This document shows, in pieces, positions 8,433-15,930 of a DNA stretch of 64,000 bases; position 1 is the stretch's first letter; the number at the start of each line of letters is the position of its first letter. Source of the stretch: Thermomonospora catenispora (GTDB lineage Bacteria > Actinomycetota > Actinomycetes > Streptosporangiales > Streptosporangiaceae); contig NZ_RRYT01000018.1 in the NCBI RefSeq assembly GCF_006363815.1, positions 1-64,000 of the forward strand. The letters are read 5' to 3'. The position numbers and the translations under genes were made by a program. The notes below the pieces were generated by a model. The model ran no database searches. It was not told where the DNA came from and saw only the letters and a list, made by a program, of their open reading frames with translations.

Positions 8433-9610
8433 TCCGCCGCCCGGGCGGTCTCGGCGAGCCGCTCCTTGGACCACTCGGTGGGCACGAGCTTGCCCTTCTC
8501 CACCCGGTTCATGGAGATGTCGGTGGAACGCAGCCCGGAGTGGTCGGTGGGGCTGTAGGAGTACTTGCCGTTCGGGGTGACCAGGGTCAGGCCCTCCAGG
8601 GCGTCGCGGATCTTCTCCCGGTCGGTGCCGGCCTTCTCGATCGCGGCGGCCAGCAGCTTGACGCCGGCGTAGCCGTCCTGGGCGAACTGGGGCGGCTCAT
8701 AGCCGTACTTCTGCCGGAACGGCTCGGCCATCTCCTTGATGGCGTTCTTGAGCGCCCCGTCCGGCAGGTGCTCGCCGACCACGCCGATGGCGCTCTGCAC
8801 GTAGACGCCCTCGGCGGCCTGGCCGACCGGGTCCAGCCACAGCTTGCTGGCCTGCGAGCCGGTCATGAAGAGCGGCAGCTTGAGCCCGGAGGTGGGGTAC
8901 TGCTTGGCGATGGTGACGCCGGGGGCGCCGCTGGCCCAGACCATGAAGGCCTGTGCGTCGCTGCCCCGGACATGGGCGAAGATGGGGCTGAAGTCCGAGG
9001 CGGTGGTCTCGTACGGCTCCTCGCGGACGATCTGCACGCCGTACTCGGCGGCGCGCTTCTTCATGCCGTTGAGGCCGGCCACCGAGTAGGCGCTCTTGGT
9101 GTCATAGGCGACGGCGACCTTGGTGATCTTGTGGGCCTGCCAGTACTGCAGCATCGCCTCGGCGTAGGTGGACGACAGCGCCGGGACGACGAAGGTGTAC
9201 TTGCGGATCGGGTTCACCTGCTCGTCGGCGGGCGCCAGGGAGATGTAGGGGATGCGCTCGCGCTCGGCCAGCGGCTCCACCGCCAGGCCCACGTTGGAGA
9301 ACGTGGAGCCGATGATCGCGGTGACCTTCTCGGCCTTGAGCTTGTTGAAGTGCAGCACCCCCTGATCGGGAGCGGTCTTGTCGTCGAGGGTGATCAGCTC
9401 GATCTTGCGGCCCTTGATGCCGCCGCGCGCGTTGATCTGCTCGACGGCCAGGTCGACGGTCTTCTTGGCCTCGCTGCCGAGCGGGGCGTAGTTGCCGGTC
9501 AGCGACTCGATGAAGCCGATCTTGATGGTGTCGCCGGAGGATCCGCCGGATCCGCCGCAGCCGGCGAGCACCAACGCGGCGGCGGTGAGGAACGGGATGA
9601 GTCTGCGCAC
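8429..9610 (-). CDS. Periplasmic-binding-fold lipoprotein, Liv-type ABC importer
   Basis: This 393-residue protein has a lipoprotein signal: RR start, hydrophobic core and lipobox LAGC followed by a Gly/Ser linker. The mature part has the Leu/Ile/Val-binding fold (Peripla_BP_6), with IKIGFIESLTGNYAPLG at its start and YDTKSAYS and GYAGVKLLAAAIEKAG later. It captures the substrate at the cell surface for LivHMGF. The start GTG at 9610 has AGGAGG eight bases upstream. An earlier in-frame start at 9673 would put charged residues before the signal and is unlikely. It is the first gene of the operon, downstream of a clear promoter. Ligand specificity cannot be read from sequence; context suggests an aromatic acid. 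Confidence 0.92.
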   Translation of the reverse strand: MRRLIPFLTAAALVLAGCGGSGGSSGDTIKIGFIESLTGNYAPLGSEAKKTVDLAVEQINARGGIKGRKIELITLDDKTAPDQGVLHFNKLKAEKVTAIIGSTFSNVGLAVEPLAERERIPYISLAPADEQVNPIRKYTFVVPALSSTYAEAMLQYWQAHKITKVAVAYDTKSAYSVAGLNGMKKRAAEYGVQIVREEPYETTASDFSPIFAHVRGSDAQAFMVWASGAPGVTIAKQYPTSGLKLPLFMTGSQASKLWLDPVGQAAEGVYVQSAIGVVGEHLPDGALKNAIKEMAEPFRQKYGYEPPQFAQDGYAGVKLLAAAIEKAGTDREKIRDALEGLTLVTPNGKYSYSPTDHSGLRSTDISMNRVEKGKLVPTEWSKERLAETARAAE

Positions 9611-9703
9611 AGGAGTCCTCCTGGGGGTGTGCGTGCTCCTGCCGGGCCGGACCGGATCCCGGAGCGGGGGCACCGCCCGGGGCCCGATCAGGGGGGTAAG
9701 CTG

Positions 9704-9741
9704 AACTTAGGCAGATATGTCACGGCGGTCAATAGTCTGCC
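9704..9741 (-). promoter_or_regulatory. Promoter and inverted-repeat operator of the importer operon
   Basis: On the minus strand TTGACC (9727-9732) is separated by exactly 17 bases from TAAGTT (9704-9709), a good sigma-70-type promoter about 95 bases upstream of the first gene. An inverted repeat GGCAGA/TCTGCC (arms 9710-9715 and 9736-9741, extended as TTnGGCAGA on each side) brackets the -35 box and part of the spacer. A regulator bound there would block RNA polymerase. The PaaX-type gene transcribed divergently is the obvious candidate, though IclR proteins are encoded nearby too. Confidence 0.65.
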
Positions 9742-9813
9742 GAACATTGACTGAGACCACCGGATCCTCGAGGGGCCGCCGCTCCGCCGAACCGACAGAT
9801 GGGAGCCGAACGG

Positions 9814-10773
9814 GTGATGGACGCTTTCACCACCGATGACCGGCCGCCCGCACCCGAGGGCGCCGCCGGAGCCGACGGCCCGTCGCCGCGGCTACGTCCA
9901 CAGTCGCTGATGCTCACGTTCCTGGGCAACTATGTGCTGCGCAGGAACATCGCGGTCTCCTCGAGCAGCTTCATCGAGATCTTCGCCCGGCTCGGGGTGG
10001 GCGAGCACGCCATCCGCTCCACGCTCAGCCGGATGGTGACCCGCGACCTGCTGTCCCGGCACCGGCGGGGCCGCCGGATGCACTTCGGGCTGACCCCCCG
10101 GTCGGTGCGCATCCTCACCGACGGTGAGCGGCGGGTGTGGCGGCGCAGCGTGATCAACGCCGACTGGGACGGCCGCTGGACGGTGCTGGCGTTCTCCATG
10201 CCAGAGTCCTGGCAGAGCCGCCGGCACGACCTGCGGTCGGCGCTGATCTGGGCCGGGTTCGGATCGATCGGGAACGGCCTGTGGATCGCCCCCCGCCGGG
10301 TGGAGGTCGGCCCGCTGATCGACGGGCTGGGGCTGCGCGACCACGTCAAGGTGTTCACCGGACGGGCCGAGGAGCCCACCGACGTGACCGCCATGATCCG
10401 CGACGCCTTCGACCTGGACGCGCTGGCCTCCGGGTACCGGGCGTTCCTGGAGCGCTGGGACCGGCCCGACCCCATCCCCGACGCGCCCGACGACCTGGCC
10501 CGCTACCTGTGGATGACCACCGAGTGGCTGCAGCTGGTCCGGATGGACCCCGGGCTGCCGGTGGAGCACCTGCCCGCCGGCTGGCCGGGGGTGCGCGCCC
10601 AGCAGCGGGTGCACGAGCTGCGGGAGCGCTATGAGGAGCCGGCGCGGCGGCTGGCCAACGAGGCGATCGAGTACATCACGGTCCCGCCGGTGCAGATCTC
10701 ACCCGACGGGGACGCGGACGAACCGGCCCGCGATGTGGAGGTCGCGCTCGATGGCGGCCGCCGCCTCCCGTAG
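9814..10773 (+). CDS. PaaX-family transcriptional regulator
   Basis: This protein of about 319 residues has a PaaX layout: an N-terminal winged helix (around 20-90, with LRPQSLMLTFLGNYVL and IRSTLSRMVTRDLLSRHRRG), a central PaaX domain with DGRWTVLAFSMPE, and a C-terminal domain. PaaX proteins repress phenylacetyl-CoA or related aromatic CoA pathways and are released by an aryl-CoA thioester. GTG at 9814 is preferred because GGGAG lies eight bases before it; ATG at 9799 or 9817 are alternatives. It is divergent from the importer operon, whose promoter it probably controls in response to an aryl-CoA made by the neighbouring ligase. Its 3' end overlaps the convergent IclR fusion by 75 bases. 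Confidence 0.88.
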   Translation: MMDAFTTDDRPPAPEGAAGADGPSPRLRPQSLMLTFLGNYVLRRNIAVSSSSFIEIFARLGVGEHAIRSTLSRMVTRDLLSRHRRGRRMHFGLTPRSVRILTDGERRVWRRSVINADWDGRWTVLAFSMPESWQSRRHDLRSALIWAGFGSIGNGLWIAPRRVEVGPLIDGLGLRDHVKVFTGRAEEPTDVTAMIRDAFDLDALASGYRAFLERWDRPDPIPDAPDDLARYLWMTTEWLQLVRMDPGLPVEHLPAGWPGVRAQQRVHELRERYEEPARRLANEAIEYITVPPVQISPDGDADEPARDVEVALDGGRRLP

Positions 10774-12357
10774 CGGCGGCAGCACCGTCTCCCGCGTCTC
10801 CTCGGCGGAACGCCGCCCGGCGTGGGAGGAGACGTTGATGGCGGCGACCGCCCGCCCGTCCCGGTCCCGCACCGGCACCGCGATGGAGCGCAGGCCCTCC
10901 TCCAGCTCCTCCTCCACCAGCGCGTAGCCGTCGCGGGCGGCCCGGTCCAGCAGGGCGGCGAGCCGCTCGGGCGAGGTGACGGTGCGCCGGGTCAGCGGAC
11001 GCAGGTCCGTCCGCACCAGCCGCCCGGCGCGCTCCTCCTCCGGCAGCCCGGCCAGCAGCACCCGCCCCATCGAGGTCGCGTACGCGGGGAAGCGGGTGCC
11101 CACCGTGATCTCCACGCTCATGATCCGCACGGTCGGCACCCGGGCGACGTACCGGATGTCGTCGCCGTCCAGCACCGCCATCGACGCCGAGTCGTGCACC
11201 CGCTCGACCAGCCGGGCCAGATGCGGCCGGGCGATCCGGGGCAGGGTGAGGCCGTTCAACGGGGTGAACCCCAGGTCCAGCACCCGCGGAGCGGGCCGGA
11301 ACCGGCCGTCCGCCGCGGTCACGTACCCCAGGTGCGCCAGGGTGAGCAGAGAGCGCCGCACGGTGGCCCGGGGCAGCCCGGTCGCCTGCGCCAGGGCCGC
11401 CGGCGTCGGCTCGGGCCGGTGCTCGTCGAACGCGGCCAGCACGCCGAGCCCGCGGGCCAGGGACTGCAGGAACTCCGCGCCCAGCGCCCGCTTGGACTCC
11501 CGCGCCCGCTCGGCGGTCCCGGTCGGCCCCCGGTCGGTCTCGCCGGACCGGACCCGCTCCTCGGCCAGGATCCGTTCCATCTCGGCGACCGTCTCGCGCA
11601 GCCGGGGCAGCATGGCCTCCCGCAGCGATTCGGCGGTGTGTCGGCTGGTGTGGCTGACCACGCTGACCGCGCACATCCGCCCGGCCGGATCGCGGACCGG
11701 CATCGCCAGCGCCACCAGCCCCGGCTCGATCAGCTGGTCGTCCAGCGCCCAGCCGCTCCGGCGGGCGAAGGCGACCCGCTCGGCGAAGGAGTCGGCGGCG
11801 CGGGCCGCCCCCGGCGGCACCGCCGGGAAGCCGCGCAGATCCGGGTCGGCGGCCCGCCGCTCCCGCCAGCGCGCCCAGTCGGCCTCGGTCCAGTCGGCGG
11901 CCAGCAGCGCGCCCATCGCCCCGCACTCGGCGGGCAGCAGGTCCCCGACCCCGAACGCCACCGACATCGTCCGCCGCCTGGGCGCCTGATGGACGAACCG
12001 GGCGCCGTCGCCGTCGGCCACCGCGATCGACACCGACTCCTCCAGGACATCGGCCAGCCGATCGGCCACCGGGCCGAGCAGCGCGGGCAGCCGGACCGCG
12101 GCCAGGTAGGCGTTGCCCAGCTCCATCACCGGCGGTGCGAGCAGGGCGTCCCGGCCGGCGATCCGCACGTACTCCAGCCGCTCCAGCGTGCTCAGCACCC
12201 GGTCGACGGTGGAGCGGGCCAGGCCGGTGTCGCGCACCAGGTCGCCCGCGCTGCGCCGACCGCCGGCCGCGGTCAGCGCGCGCAGCACCGCCAACCCGCG
12301 CATCAGCGGGCCGACCGCCTCGGCGGGGGGAACGGCAGAGGAATCGCTCACCGGCAT
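10699..12357 (-). CDS. Tandem IclR fusion regulator (two complete IclR units)
   Basis: IclR proteins are normally about 250-280 residues; this one is 552. Residues about 16-270 form one IclR unit (winged helix with SAGDLVRDTGLARSTVDRVLS, then an effector domain). Residues about 285-545 form a second (helix-turn-helix with TPAALAQATGLPRATVRRSL, effector domain with SMGRVLLAGLP). The second unit resembles PcaR/PcaU regulators of protocatechuate genes. The two halves are divergent from each other, so the duplication is old. The ATG at 12357 has GGAG five bases upstream. It is transcribed divergently from pcaHGL and is the likely regulator of that operon. A single chain with two DNA-binding and two ligand-binding domains could behave as a built-in dimer. 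Confidence 0.87.
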   Translation of the reverse strand: MPVSDSSAVPPAEAVGPLMRGLAVLRALTAAGGRRSAGDLVRDTGLARSTVDRVLSTLERLEYVRIAGRDALLAPPVMELGNAYLAAVRLPALLGPVADRLADVLEESVSIAVADGDGARFVHQAPRRRTMSVAFGVGDLLPAECGAMGALLAADWTEADWARWRERRAADPDLRGFPAVPPGAARAADSFAERVAFARRSGWALDDQLIEPGLVALAMPVRDPAGRMCAVSVVSHTSRHTAESLREAMLPRLRETVAEMERILAEERVRSGETDRGPTGTAERARESKRALGAEFLQSLARGLGVLAAFDEHRPEPTPAALAQATGLPRATVRRSLLTLAHLGYVTAADGRFRPAPRVLDLGFTPLNGLTLPRIARPHLARLVERVHDSASMAVLDGDDIRYVARVPTVRIMSVEITVGTRFPAYATSMGRVLLAGLPEEERAGRLVRTDLRPLTRRTVTSPERLAALLDRAARDGYALVEEELEEGLRSIAVPVRDRDGRAVAAINVSSHAGRRSAEETRETVLPPLREAAAAIERDLHIAGRFVRVPVG

Positions 12358-12393
12358 GTCCGCTCCAGATCTTCCATTCCGCGCAAGCCCGCA

Positions 12394-12422
12394 TTGACAG
12401 CGGGCAGGCGGGCGATGACACT
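12394..12422 (+). promoter_or_regulatory. Candidate pcaH promoter
   Basis: TTGACA (12394-12399) is a perfect -35 hexamer, 17 bases before GACACT (12417-12422), a moderate -10. Transcription would start near 12429, giving a leader of about 100 bases that contains the inverted repeats at 12437-12461. The -10 is weak, as expected of an activator-dependent promoter. Confidence 0.4.
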
Positions 12423-12436
12423 CATGACCACGATAA

Positions 12437-12461
12437 TGAACACTAGTTCACTAGGCGAACA
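12437..12461. promoter_or_regulatory. Inverted-repeat operator between the IclR fusion and pcaH
   Basis: The 14-base imperfect-free inverted repeat TGAACACTAGTTCA (arms TGAAC/GTTCA, 12437-12450) is followed by GAAC at 12457. This gives three alternating GAAC/GTTC half-sites in 25 bases. The area is AT-richer than its surroundings and lies midway between the divergent IclR fusion and pcaH. Three half-sites would suit a regulator with more than one DNA-binding domain per chain. Binding has not been shown. Confidence 0.5.
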
Positions 12462-12530
12462 TCTCTGGTCGAAGCGTCGGGTCCGGTGGCGCGCTCGAGC
12501 GCACCCGGAGCCGCGTGAAGGGAGCCCCCG

Positions 12531-13298
12531 TTGACTTCGCCCACCCAAAAGGAGATCAGCGCGGAGATCGCCGAACGCCGGGACGCCTACGCCAAGGCGG
12601 TCGCGGACGGCGCCCCGCGCATGGACCACCCCCACCGCGACTACCCGCCGTACCGCAGCAGCGTGCTGCGGCACCCCAAACGGCCGCCGGTGCCGGTGCG
12701 CGACCCGGAGGCGGTGGAGCTGACCGGACCGGTGTTCGGCCACACCGACGTGACCGAGTGGGACAACGACCTGACCCGCCAGCACACCGGCGAGCCGCTG
12801 GGCGAGCGGATCATCGTCACCGGCCGGGTGATCGACCGCAACGGCCGCCCCGTGCGCGGGCAGCTGGTGGAGATCTGGCAGGCCAACGCCGCCGGTCGGT
12901 ACATCCACCAACGCGACCAGCACCCCGCCCCGCTGGACCCCAACTTCACCGGGGTGGGCCGCTGCCTGACCGACGACGAGGGCCGGTACACGTTCATCAC
13001 GATCAAGCCGGGCCCCTACCCGTGGCGCAACCACGACAACGCCTGGCGGCCCTCGCACATCCACTTCTCGCTGTTCGGCACCGCCTTCACCCAGCGCCTG
13101 GTCACCCAGATGTACTTCCCGGGCGACCCGCTGTTCCCCTATGACCCGATCATGCAATCGGTGACCGACGACGCCGCCCGGCAGCGGATGGTCGCCGCCT
13201 ACGACCACGATCTGTCCAAGCCCGAGTGGGCGCTGGGCTACCGCTGGGACATCGTGCTGGACGGGCCCACCGCCACCGTGTTCGAGGAGGGTCGCTGA
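12531..13298 (+). CDS. pcaH: Protocatechuate 3,4-dioxygenase beta subunit
   Basis: This 255-residue subunit binds the catalytic non-haem Fe(III). The four ligands are visible: Tyr124 in GRYIH, Tyr163 in PGPYPW, and His176 and His178 in SHIHFS. It cleaves protocatechuate between the two hydroxyls to 3-carboxy-cis,cis-muconate. The start is a rare TTG at 12531 with AAGGGAG upstream. The stop overlaps the start of pcaG by one base (TGATG), as expected for subunits made in equal amounts. Confidence 0.96.
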   Translation: MTSPTQKEISAEIAERRDAYAKAVADGAPRMDHPHRDYPPYRSSVLRHPKRPPVPVRDPEAVELTGPVFGHTDVTEWDNDLTRQHTGEPLGERIIVTGRVIDRNGRPVRGQLVEIWQANAAGRYIHQRDQHPAPLDPNFTGVGRCLTDDEGRYTFITIKPGPYPWRNHDNAWRPSHIHFSLFGTAFTQRLVTQMYFPGDPLFPYDPIMQSVTDDAARQRMVAAYDHDLSKPEWALGYRWDIVLDGPTATVFEEGR

Positions 13299-13858
13299 TG
13301 CTTCCGCCCACCCCGTCGCAGACCGTCGGGCCGTTCTACGGATACGCGCTGCCGTTCGCCAAGGGCGGCGAGATCGCCCCGCCCGGCGACCCGCGCACCA
13401 TCACGCTGCACGGCCATGTGCTCGACGGAGCCGGGCAGCCGATCCCCGACGCGCTGCTGGAGTTCTGGCAGGCCGGCCCGGACGGCTCGCGGTCCGGGGC
13501 GCCCGGCTCGCTGCGCCGCGACCCCACGACCGGAGCGGTCATCGGCCGGGACGGGGTCGCCTTCACCGGGTTCGGCCGGGTGCCGACGGACGCGGACGGC
13601 CACTATGCGCTGCGGACGCTGCCGCCGGGCGGGCCGCCGTACATCTCGGTGTGCGTGTTCGCCCGCGGCCTGCTGCACCATCTGTTCACCCGGGCGTACC
13701 TGGGCGAGCCGGAGGGGGACCCGCTGCTGGACTCCCTGGAGCCGCGCGACCGCAAGACCCTGATCGCCACGCCCGAGCGGGACCGCGTGTACCGATTCGA
13801 CATCCGCCTGCAGGGCGACGAGAACCACGAGGAGACGGTCTTTCTTGCCTTCGACTGA
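13298..13858 (+). CDS. pcaG: Protocatechuate 3,4-dioxygenase alpha subunit
   Basis: This 186-residue subunit has the intradiol dioxygenase beta-sandwich fold but lacks the Tyr/His iron ligands, as normal for PcaG. Visible family features are PSQTVGPFYGYALPF at the N-terminus, LLEFWQAGPDG (about 53-63) and FTGFGRVPTD. It forms the mixed oligomer with PcaH and helps shape the active site. The ATG at 13298 overlaps the pcaH stop; its 3' end overlaps pcaL by 14 bases. Confidence 0.95.
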   Translation: MLPPTPSQTVGPFYGYALPFAKGGEIAPPGDPRTITLHGHVLDGAGQPIPDALLEFWQAGPDGSRSGAPGSLRRDPTTGAVIGRDGVAFTGFGRVPTDADGHYALRTLPPGGPPYISVCVFARGLLHHLFTRAYLGEPEGDPLLDSLEPRDRKTLIATPERDRVYRFDIRLQGDENHEETVFLAFD

Positions 13859-15011
13859 CACCGGCGTGCTCCACCACCGCGTCGACGGGGCGGGCGCGCC
13901 CCTGCTGCTCGGGCCTTCGCTGGGCACCTCGCTGCAGGTGTGGGCGCCGCAGGTGCCCGCGCTGGCCCGCACCCACCGGGTGATCCGCTGGGACCTGCCC
14001 GGCCACGGCGGCTCCCCCGCCGCGCTGCTGCCGGACCGGCCCGCCATCGCGGACCTGGGACGGCTGGTGCTGGAACTGGCCGACGCGCTCGGCCTCGACC
14101 GGTTCGCCTACGCCGGAATCTCCCTAGGCGGGGCCGTCGGGGCCTGGCTGGCGGCCCACCATCCCGATCGGATCGCCTCGCTGGCGATCGTGTGCTCGGC
14201 GGCGCGGTTCGGCGAGCCGGCGGGCTGGCACGAGCGGGCCGCGCTGGTGCGCGCCGAGGGCACCGGACCGCTGGTCGAGAGCTCGGCGGGACGCTGGTTC
14301 ACCCCCGGCTTCGCCGACTCCCCCGCCGCCGCCGACCTGCTGGAGGATCTGCGGAGCGCCGACCCGGCGGGCTATGCGGCCTGCTGCGAGGCGCTGGCGG
14401 ACTGTGACCTGCGGGACGCGCTGCCGCGGATCACCGCCCCCACGCTGGTGATCGCCGGGCGCGACGACCCGGCCACCCCGCCCGCCCAGGCGCGGGCGCT
14501 GGCCGACGCGATCCCCGGCGCGGGCCTGGTGGAGGTCGCCGGGGCGGCCCATCTGGCCGGGGTGGAGAGGCCGGGGCCGGTCACCGCCGCGCTCGTCGAC
14601 CACCTGTCGGCCGGAACCGACGACGGATCCCGGCACGCCGCCGGGATGGCGGTGCGGCGGGCCGTGCTCGGCGACGCGCACGTGGACCGGGCCGTCGCGC
14701 GGACCAGCGAGTTCACCGCGCCGTTCCAGGATCTGATCACCCGGTACGCGTGGGGCGAGATCTGGACCCGTCCCGGGCTGGACCGCAAGACCCGCAGCTG
14801 CATCACGCTCACCGCGCTGGTGGCCCGCGGACATCTGGAGGAGCTGGCCATGCACGTGCGGGCGGCGCTGCGCAACGGCCTCACCCCGGAGGAGATCGGC
14901 GAGGTGCTGCTGCAGTCGGCGATCTATTGCGGCGTCCCGGCGGCCAACTCGGCGTTCGCGGTCGCCGACCGGGTGCTGCGGGAGGAGCGCGGCGAGCGCC
15001 GAGACGGGTGA
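13845..15011 (+). CDS. pcaL: Fused 3-oxoadipate enol-lactonase / 4-carboxymuconolactone decarboxylase
   Basis: This 388-residue fusion carries an alpha/beta-hydrolase domain (about 1-255: oxyanion region GPSLGTS, nucleophile AGISLGGA, Asp in AGRDDPATPP, His in GAAHLAG). A decarboxylase domain follows (about 262-385: GDAHVDRA, FTAPFQDLITRYAWGEIWTRPGL, ARGHLEELAMHVRAAL). It decarboxylates 4-carboxymuconolactone and hydrolyses the enol-lactone to 3-oxoadipate. The order PcaD-PcaC in one chain is typical of actinobacterial PcaL. The start is TTG at 13845 with GAGGAG ten bases upstream, inside the end of pcaG. The cycloisomerase gene pcaB, which should act between PcaHG and PcaL, is not next to it or anywhere in the window. 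Confidence 0.95.
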   Translation: MPSTDTGVLHHRVDGAGAPLLLGPSLGTSLQVWAPQVPALARTHRVIRWDLPGHGGSPAALLPDRPAIADLGRLVLELADALGLDRFAYAGISLGGAVGAWLAAHHPDRIASLAIVCSAARFGEPAGWHERAALVRAEGTGPLVESSAGRWFTPGFADSPAAADLLEDLRSADPAGYAACCEALADCDLRDALPRITAPTLVIAGRDDPATPPAQARALADAIPGAGLVEVAGAAHLAGVERPGPVTAALVDHLSAGTDDGSRHAAGMAVRRAVLGDAHVDRAVARTSEFTAPFQDLITRYAWGEIWTRPGLDRKTRSCITLTALVARGHLEELAMHVRAALRNGLTPEEIGEVLLQSAIYCGVPAANSAFAVADRVLREERGERRDG

Positions 15012-15017
15012 GGAGCC

Positions 15018-15053
15018 GTCCGCCCGCGGCCCCGTCCCGGCCCGCGGGCGGAC
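15018..15053. terminator. Bidirectional hairpin between pcaL and the IclR gene
   Basis: A perfect 12-base stem, GTCCGCCCGCGG (15018-15029) with its complement (15042-15053), encloses a 12-base loop. It lies between two convergent genes, seven bases after the pcaL stop. There is no T-run, as is common in high-GC actinobacteria. Confidence 0.7.
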
Positions 15054-15068
15054 CGGCCGCGCCGCCCC

Positions 15069-15902
15069 TCAGCCTCCCTCGGCGATCCGCGGGGGCGGGC
15101 CGCTCTCCCGGGCGGCCGACGCCGGAGGCCGGCGCGCGCTGGGGGCGCCCAGGGCGCGGGAGATGCCCCGGGCCCCGGCGCGCACCGCCGGCACGAGAGC
15201 ACGCGGGTCATAGGCGTCGGACGGCACGACGATGGACAGCGCCGCCACCACCGAGTCGTCCGGCCCGTGCACCGGCGCGGCCACCGACAACGCGAACAGC
15301 TCCACCTGCCCGTCGCTGATCGCCACCCCGGTGCGGCGCACCTCGGCCAGGACCCGGCGCAGCTGACGCCCCGAGCAGATCGTCTTGGGCGTGAACCGCC
15401 GCAGCGGCCCGGCGATGGCACGTTCCTGCAGCTCGGGATCGGCGTGCGCGAGCAGCGCCAGGCCGACCCCGGTGGCGTGCGCGGGGAACCGGCCGCCGAC
15501 CCGGGTGAACACGTGCACCGCGTCCCGACCCGACAGGCGTTCCAGATAGACGACCTCCAGCCCGTCCAGCACGGCCAGCTGCACGTTCTGGTGCGTGGCC
15601 TCGTAGAGGTCCTCCATGAACGGCAGCGCCGCCTCCCGCAGCCCCGGCCCGCGCGGGGCCAGCGACGCGACCTCCCACAATCGCAGCCCGACCCGGTAGG
15701 CGCCATCCGCTCCGCGTTCCAGCGCGCCCCAGGCGACCAGCTCGTTCACCAGGCGGTGCGCGGTCGCCATGGGCAGCCCGGTCCGGCGGCAGATCTCGGT
15801 CAGGGTGAGCGCCGGACGCTCGGGCGTGAACGCCTCGAGGATGCCCAGCACCCGCCGGGTCACCGGCGGTCGGGTCCCCGTCCGCCGGTCCGGCCCCGTC
15901 AT
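15069..15902 (-). CDS. IclR-family transcriptional regulator
   Basis: This standard single-unit IclR protein has about 277 residues: a winged helix at about 17-75 (LTLTEICRRTGLPMATAHRL), then the effector domain with VGGRFPAHATGVGLALLAHA and GVAISDGQVELFALSVAAPV. The ATG at 15902 is chosen because GAGGCGG lies eight bases before it; an ATG at 15923 is the alternative. It ends the minus-strand vanA-small gene-vanB group, 28 bases after vanB, and so is probably co-transcribed with the oxygenase it regulates. Confidence 0.87.
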   Translation of the reverse strand: MTGPDRRTGTRPPVTRRVLGILEAFTPERPALTLTEICRRTGLPMATAHRLVNELVAWGALERGADGAYRVGLRLWEVASLAPRGPGLREAALPFMEDLYEATHQNVQLAVLDGLEVVYLERLSGRDAVHVFTRVGGRFPAHATGVGLALLAHADPELQERAIAGPLRRFTPKTICSGRQLRRVLAEVRRTGVAISDGQVELFALSVAAPVHGPDDSVVAALSIVVPSDAYDPRALVPAVRAGARGISRALGAPSARRPPASAARESGPPPRIAEGG

Positions 15903-15930
15903 CGCGGTCACCGCCTCATCCAACCGCGGC

